The translations under genes were made by a program, and so were the position numbers. The notes beneath the pieces are model-generated. The model was given only the letters and a program-made list of their open reading frames with translations. It ran no database searches and was not told where the DNA came from. From positions 1 through 44,811 of the forward strand of contig PQXE01000026.1 of assembly GCA_003194495.1 (NCBI GenBank): a DNA stretch of 44,811 nucleotides, read 5' to 3'. This document shows positions 41,015-44,811 of this stretch, one piece after another; within the stretch, counting starts at the first letter, position 1; each line of letters starts with the position of its first letter. The DNA comes from Deltaproteobacteria bacterium. Lineage in GTDB: Bacteria; Desulfobacterota; Dissulfuribacteria; Dissulfuribacterales; UBA3076.

Positions 41015-41527
41015 CTACTTTTTCAGCCATTCCTTGATCTCCTCAACGGGTGGGATCTTGCCCACTGACTTGATCTCACCATCCACCACCACGGCCGGGG
41101 TCCCAAAGACACCATATTTGGCAATCTCCATCACATCGGCCACCTTTTCAACTGTGGCATCCACACCGGCCTCGGCAACCGCATCCTTGACCGCCTGGTC
41201 AGTCTTCTGACACCTTGGACAGCCTGGTCCTAATACCTTGATTTCCATTTTTTCCTCCTTTCGTCCATGATCTCCTTCTGAAATCTCTTTCTCATACGGC
41301 TTTCCGAAAAACTTGTTAAATCTCCGCAAAAACGCCTTACCATAATCCTCCTTTGCATGGTCCGGGATATAGTTCTTCCTGGAAAGCCTCTTAAAGAGTT
41401 CAGCCTGCACTTTATTATCTGACGTTTCTGCGTATTCCTCTGCCATCTCTTCCATGACATGCTTCAGGCCGATAATACCGATCAATTGATTATTGATCCT
41501 TATTTTCGTCGAATCCTCTTGAGGCAT
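41015..41527 (-). CDS. Small thioredoxin-like protein with extra N-terminal domain
   Basis: A 170-aa frame. Its last 77 residues (MEIKVLGPGCPRCQKTD... EEIKEWLKK) are a complete MTH895/glutaredoxin-like small thioredoxin with CPRC active site and GTPAVVVDG, the type found in arsenic clusters with a permease. The first 93 residues (RINNQLIGIIGLKHVMEEM...) form a separate charged helical domain I cannot name. An internal ATG at 41248 has its own strong AAGGAGG, so two products, or originally two genes fused in frame, are possible. The outer ATG at 41527 has AAGGAGAA, which is one of the two copies made by the MITE insertion just upstream. Confidence 0.8.
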   Translation of the reverse strand: MPQEDSTKIRINNQLIGIIGLKHVMEEMAEEYAETSDNKVQAELFKRLSRKNYIPDHAKEDYGKAFLRRFNKFFGKPYEKEISEGDHGRKEEKMEIKVLGPGCPRCQKTDQAVKDAVAEAGVDATVEKVADVMEIAKYGVFGTPAVVVDGEIKSVGKIPPVEEIKEWLKK

Positions 41528-41533
41528 AGCTTT

Positions 41534-41541
41534 TTCTCCTT
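41534..41541 (-). promoter_or_regulatory. Ribosome binding site regenerated by MITE target duplication
   Basis: On the minus strand AAGGAGAA precedes the ATG of the thioredoxin-like gene by 6 bases. The same eight bases recur at 41690-41697, directly at the end of the permease gene, on the other side of the MITE. The duplication kept a working site next to the downstream gene. Confidence 0.8.
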
Positions 41542-41689
41542 GTAACCGTTCACGGGGTTATAGCCCGTTTTACCGCAACCCGCCGAACTGTAAGGGTGCT
41601 GCAGATGCGAGGCGGAGGGTACGCAGACGTACTCCCTGTACTTCAAGTGCCCGACAACAAAGCAGATGCGGTGCCCTGTGAACGCTTAC
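41542..41689 (+). mobile_element. IS66-type MITE, copy 3, with 8-bp target duplication
   Basis: 148 bp, same orientation as copy 1, starting GTAACCGTTCACGGGG and ending in the complement of GTAAGCGTTCACAGGG, flanked by perfect repeats TTCTCCTT (41534-41541 and 41690-41697). Compared with copy 1 it lacks about nine bases of the internal GTAAGCGTTCACAGGG. It sits exactly between the permease stop and the next gene's ribosome binding site, inside an operon. Confidence 0.92.
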
Positions 41690-41696
41690 TTCTCCT

Positions 41697-42875
41697 TTAA
41701 CCGGTTATCCAGCCATAGCTCATCCCGGCTATGGTGGACAGGATTATGATAATGACACAAAACGTCGCGGTCTTTTTGACTCCCATGACCCCTCCGATAA
41801 CCAGCATATTGGGCAGGGAAAGGGCCGGACCCGCCAGAAGCAGGGAAAGGGCCGGACCCTTACCCATACCGGCACCAATCAGTCCCTGCAGGATGGGTAC
41901 CTCGGTGAGGGTGGCAAAATACATAAGGGCACCGGCGACCGAGGCAAAGAAATTGGCCTCCAGAGAATTGCCTCCTACCAGGCCCTGGATGTAGTGATCC
42001 GGAATCAGGGCGGGATGGCCCGGCCGTCCCAGCATGAAACCGGCAACCAGCACCCCGGCAGCCAGAAGCGGAACGATCTGTTTCATAAAACCCCAGGTAG
42101 ATTGCACCCAGGCGACCTGTTCATCTTTGGTAAACCATGACTTGAGAAACACAGCCAGCACGATGAGCAGGGCAATTGTGACATACCACTTGGCAGCAAA
42201 AATGACCGGCCAGAGTCCTGTTGAACCTGCCGCCGGTCCGGCAAAGGAGGCAAAGATCAGGATCAGAACCATGGTCAGCATATAGAGAGCATCCTGCAGG
42301 AGACTGCGTCCCTTCTTTTCCTCATCCGGGAGAAACATCTCGCCTGCGGTGCGGGAGGCATCATCCTTGCGAAATATGATAGCCATAAGAAGCCCGGTGA
42401 TCACTGCAAAAAGGACTGCGCAGACGGCCCTGGCCAACCCAAGCTGCCATCCCAGAATTCTTGCTGTCAGCACGATGGCCAGGACATTGATGGCCGGTCC
42501 GGAATAAAGAAAAGCTGTTGCCGGACCAATACCGGCGCCTCGGGTATAGATCCCTGCAAACAGGGGCAGGACCGTACAGGAGCAAACCGCAAGGATTGTC
42601 CCGGAAACAGAGGCCACAGAATAGGAGAGAATCTTTTTCGTTGTGGCCCCGAAGTACTTTAGAACCGCAGCCTGGGATACAAACACCGCTATGGCTCCGG
42701 CGATGAAAAAGGCAGGGATCAGGCATGTGAGAACGTGCTCGCGGGCATATTCTTGAAGCATCATAAATGCCTCAAGGCCGGATTGCCGGATTGTCGCGTG
42801 ATCCCACGGTACGTAGTAACACGCCAGGAAGGTGAGCACGATAAGTAGTAACTTGGTTCGTTCTTTCATTGACAA
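41697..42875 (-). CDS. Permease of the ArsP/DUF318 type
   Basis: A 392-aa membrane protein with about ten hydrophobic segments in two halves. The signature CSCTVLPLFAGIYTRGAGIG followed by ATAFLYSGPAINVLAI is typical of the DUF318/ArsP permease family, and the second half carries the matching GPALSLPNMLVIG block. Members export organic or inorganic arsenicals or other thiophilic ions; the cysteine pair in CSC is a known feature of the family. The gene lies downstream of an ArsR regulator on the same strand (80 bases) and upstream of thioredoxin-like genes, supporting a role in arsenic or metal efflux. The substrate is inferred from neighbours. Confidence 0.88.
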   Translation of the reverse strand: MSMKERTKLLLIVLTFLACYYVPWDHATIRQSGLEAFMMLQEYAREHVLTCLIPAFFIAGAIAVFVSQAAVLKYFGATTKKILSYSVASVSGTILAVCSCTVLPLFAGIYTRGAGIGPATAFLYSGPAINVLAIVLTARILGWQLGLARAVCAVLFAVITGLLMAIIFRKDDASRTAGEMFLPDEEKKGRSLLQDALYMLTMVLILIFASFAGPAAGSTGLWPVIFAAKWYVTIALLIVLAVFLKSWFTKDEQVAWVQSTWGFMKQIVPLLAAGVLVAGFMLGRPGHPALIPDHYIQGLVGGNSLEANFFASVAGALMYFATLTEVPILQGLIGAGMGKGPALSLLLAGPALSLPNMLVIGGVMGVKKTATFCVIIIILSTIAGMSYGWITG

Positions 42876-42955
42876 GCCTTGTTATTCATAAAATAGAATT
42901 CAAGATACAATCTATAGCGAGATGCCTATTTAGCTATCTAGTTAGAGCAAAAAAA

Positions 42956-43300
42956 TTATCTTCTACATAAGTCTTCACGCCGGATCGAGGAAAGTTTTTC
43001 TACGATTTCAGCAAATTCCGAATCATCTTCCAGCCAATGCCTCAGATTGCCTAAGAGGCTGGCTGCGTAAGGGCTCGCACTTCCATCTGCAAGTTGATAA
43101 TTGACCCACATACCGTCTTTGTGAAAAATGACCAAGCCGGCATCTTCGAGTATCTTTAAGTGCTTGGACACACTCGGTTGGGCTATCTGTAGCGCAGCCT
43201 GCATCTCACATACGCACATCACCTTATGCTGCAACATCTTTATAATCTTTACCCGATTAGGATCGGATAGGGCCCTCATGACCTTGAGAAAAGCTTTCAC
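42956..43300 (-). CDS. ArsR-family metalloregulator
   Basis: A 114-aa winged-helix repressor: ALSDPNRVKIIKML (helix 1-2), the cysteine pair in MCVCEMQ (Cys29, Cys31) as in ArsR/SmtB metal-binding sites, the recognition helix QPSVSKHLKILEDAGLV and a wing (KDGMWVNYQL). It would block its own operon until arsenite or a similar ion binds the cysteines. It is the first gene of the permease/thioredoxin/CcdA cluster, and an inverted-repeat operator lies just upstream of its start. Confidence 0.92.
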   Translation of the reverse strand: MKAFLKVMRALSDPNRVKIIKMLQHKVMCVCEMQAALQIAQPSVSKHLKILEDAGLVIFHKDGMWVNYQLADGSASPYAASLLGNLRHWLEDDSEFAEIVEKLSSIRREDLCRR

Positions 43301-43313
43301 TTGAAACTCCTAA

Positions 43314-43335
43314 TATATTCATTTATAGGAATATA
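43314..43335. promoter_or_regulatory. Probable ArsR operator
   Basis: TATATTC (43314-43320) and GAATATA (43329-43335) form a perfect 7-bp inverted repeat with 8 bases between, ending 14 bases from the ArsR start. AT-rich dyads of this shape are usual ArsR/SmtB binding sites. It would overlap the promoter of the cluster. Confidence 0.7.
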
Positions 43336-43358
43336 GTGCTTCATGTCCATGGTGTCAA

Positions 43359-43799
43359 TCACAAAAGGTCTATTTTCTTGTTCTCTCCAAAACGGTTTTG
43401 TAGTGCTCTGGTTATACGCAGCTTGTCGTCATTGCCGGTCTGACGAAGCGCGACATATACTGTTTTTATAAATGTCTGCTCCGCCAGAAATGCCTCCTTT
43501 GGATTGGCGCTTCGTATCAGTTCCTGGCGCATTTTGGAAGCGGACCAGATGGTCTCCTTATCGAGGATGGCACCGCGTATGGTCGGTTGCGGTCCACAGC
43601 CGCAGCTATGTGTCTGGTAAATTATCCGGCCCTCCGGGACATCGACCAGGCCGGTTGATACAATGATAAGACCCTGATAATTGAAATTCACCGGCATAAT
43701 CTCGCAAAACTCACTTTTCTTCCAGAGTTCTTTCTGTTTCAGATAAAGCCTGTTCTGAAGTGCGATCTCTTGTGTCATCTGATTGGGGTCAAGTGCCAT
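43359..43799 (-). CDS. Protein of unknown function, 146 aa
   Basis: A 146-aa soluble protein with a Cys-rich turn HSCGCGPQPTIRG around residues 68-80, preceded by an N-terminal region with QNRLYLKQKELWKK, and C-terminal helices ending ENKKIDLL. The cysteine pair could bind metal. I do not recognise the family. It is on the same strand as the ArsR cluster and ends 58 bases before the ArsR start, but the operator lies between them, so it is likely transcribed separately. The ribosome binding site is weak. Confidence 0.6.
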   Translation of the reverse strand: MALDPNQMTQEIALQNRLYLKQKELWKKSEFCEIMPVNFNYQGLIIVSTGLVDVPEGRIIYQTHSCGCGPQPTIRGAILDKETIWSASKMRQELIRSANPKEAFLAEQTFIKTVYVALRQTGNDDKLRITRALQNRFGENKKIDLL

Positions 43800-43930
43800 A
43801 GGATTGATGATTGTTGATTTATCATTGCTCTATTGTTCTATTTTTATACCTTCTCCATTCCCGCCTGCCTCGCAAGTTTGGCGAGTAGGCAGGGAGAACC
43901 CACGAATCAACGGCTGAAATTTTCGATGAA

Positions 43931-43945
43931 CCTTTGAACGCTTAC
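43931..43945. repeat. Solitary IS66-type end
   Basis: CCTTTGAACGCTTAC differs in one base from the right end of the three MITEs (CCTGTGAACGCTTAC). No matching left end is seen within 200 bases, so this is a remnant of a decayed or deleted element next to the thioredoxin reductase fragment. Confidence 0.5.
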
Positions 43946-43962
43946 AAAAATCAAAACCCGAC

Positions 43963-44520
43963 CTATCTCTGCTTTATGATGTAATCATAAGCCGACAGAA
44001 CGGCCTTGGCCCCTTCGCCTGCTGCCACAATTACCTGTTTGTAAGGCACATCCGTCACATCCCCGCAGGCATAAATCCCTGAAACACCTGTGCGGCACCT
44101 TGAGTCTATCACGATCTCTCCTATACGATTGATCTCCATGGTGTCCAGCACCAGTTCGGAATTGGGGAGCAGGCCGATTTCCACCATGATCCCCTGTACA
44201 TCGAGCTTTTTTCTCTCGCCGGTCTCCAGCGACTCGATCTCAATCCCCTCAACTGTCGACTCACCTTCAATCAGGAGGGCCTTGTATTTTATGAAAATCT
44301 CCACCTTTGGTGAACTTATGACCTTGTCTCGAATGATTTCATCACCAGTGAGGGGCGTCAAGGAGACCATGTACACCTTCCGGGCAACCTTCATCAGGTC
44401 AATAACCGCCTCAAGAGCCGAGTTCCCGCCGCCCATCACCGCCACATCAAGATCTGTAAACAGAGGGGCATCGCATGTGGAACAGTAGGTTAGGGATTTA
44501 GAAAAAAATAATTTACCCAT
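43963..44520 (-). pseudogene. Thioredoxin reductase-like flavoprotein, N-terminally truncated
   Basis: A 185-codon frame covering the C-terminal two thirds of a thioredoxin reductase-like enzyme: redox motif CSTC (Cys13, Cys16 in this frame) followed by DAPLF, the NADPH-binding Rossmann motif GGGNSALEA (about 30-38), EIGLLPNSELV, and the terminal FAD contact [19 protein letters not shown]. The N-terminal FAD-binding GxGxxG part (about 120-130 residues) is absent. The first residues MGKLFFS look foreign and adjoin the insertion sequence on the right, which probably cut the gene. The protein should not be functional. Its last 40-57 codons recur at 10965 and 39554. Confidence 0.82.
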
Positions 44521-44607
44521 AAAGGAGTATTATAAAAAAGCAATAGACAATCAGAGCGTAACCTGCTAAGTGTCATAATTAAAAAATTTCATCAAGGAGA
44601 TTTAATT

Positions 44608-44811
44608 ATGAATCACAAGTCAGGCTCACAGAATAACAGCACTCCTTTATCTGCTTCAATTAAAGCAATAATTAAAAATACTGCTAAAAAACTCACAGGA
44701 TATAAGCGACGAACTTTTGAGGCCGAAATAACTAACGAATTTTATAGCGGTAATGCCAGAAAAGCTGAACGTGAATTAAATTGGGGCAGAGCAACAATAT
44801 CCCAGGGAATG
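44608..44811 (+). CDS. Insertion-sequence transposase, N-terminal part, runs off the edge
   Basis: 68 codons starting with an ATG behind AAGGAG (about 44596-44601). The segment KKLTGYKRRTFEAEITNEF followed by GNARKAERELNWGRATISQG is the DNA-binding start typical of transposases in the ISAzo13 (Rhodopirellula-transposase) group as I remember it. The catalytic DDE part lies outside the window. The left end of the element is probably near 44495-44525, where the thioredoxin reductase frame breaks; I could not define the terminal inverted repeat from one end. Confidence 0.55.
   Translation, partial: MNHKSGSQNNSTPLSASIKAIIKNTAKKLTGYKRRTFEAEITNEFYSGNARKAERELNWGRATISQGM

Overview
The window looks like an accessory-rich stretch of chromosome from a Gram-negative anaerobe, most plausibly a Desulfobacterota (deltaproteobacterial) lineage. 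This is inferred from the tripartite RND efflux operon with a lipoprotein-type outer-membrane channel, the ArsR/permease/thioredoxin/CcdA cluster, the single-cluster ferredoxin next to thioredoxin-reductase debris, and protein resemblances. No rRNA, tRNA or housekeeping marker is present to settle it.

Left part (1-4842): a small 4-TM membrane protein, then a group II intron with its reverse transcriptase/maturase (808-2965, minus), a toxin-antitoxin-like pair (DUF6516-type protein plus HTH protein), and a 5'-truncated second copy of the same intron (3722-4212). 4843-10646 (minus) is an RND efflux operon (outer-membrane factor, adaptor, pump), preceded by a ferredoxin and a pseudogene that joins a glutaredoxin start to a thioredoxin reductase end.

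Centre (11595-30480): a defence-type island. Its core is a run of large co-directional genes: a 1699-aa DEAD/DEAH helicase with a DUF1998-like C-terminal region and a C-terminal nuclease-like domain, a 943-aa SNF2 helicase (DrmD-like), a 1302-aa N6-adenine methyltransferase (DrmMI/PglX-like), a 133-aa HEPN-like protein, and a 911-aa ATPase with two P-loops (KGGVGRT plus GSKGSGKT). It resembles class 1 DISARM and the 'helicase-methylase-ATPase' (Hma) type, but has no DrmC phospholipase and appears to have DrmA/DrmB-like functions and a nuclease fused in one chain. It is followed by a YgiT-type zinc-finger remnant, an MNT/HEPN pair, and an AAA+ ATPase whose partner S8 peptidase gene is broken by two deletions and by a 213-bp MITE with a perfect 9-bp target duplication.

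Right part (30514-44811): a secreted GH31 alpha-glucosidase-like enzyme with C-terminal starch-binding-like domains, a 467-aa protein of unknown function, a CPA2 (KefB-type) cation/proton antiporter, a small membrane protein, and an arsenic/thiol-redox cluster on the minus strand (ArsR, permease, two thioredoxin-like proteins, CcdA). Three IS66-type MITEs, each with a perfect 8-bp target duplication, lie in this part. One duplicated the ribosome binding site of the thioredoxin-like gene. Three partial copies of one thioredoxin reductase gene, all ending in the same 3' segment, are scattered at 10965, 39554 and 43963; the last is cut near an insertion-sequence end that runs off the right edge.

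The general picture is a region repeatedly invaded by small mobile elements, with an apparently intact multi-gene defence operon in the middle and decayed defence genes around it.
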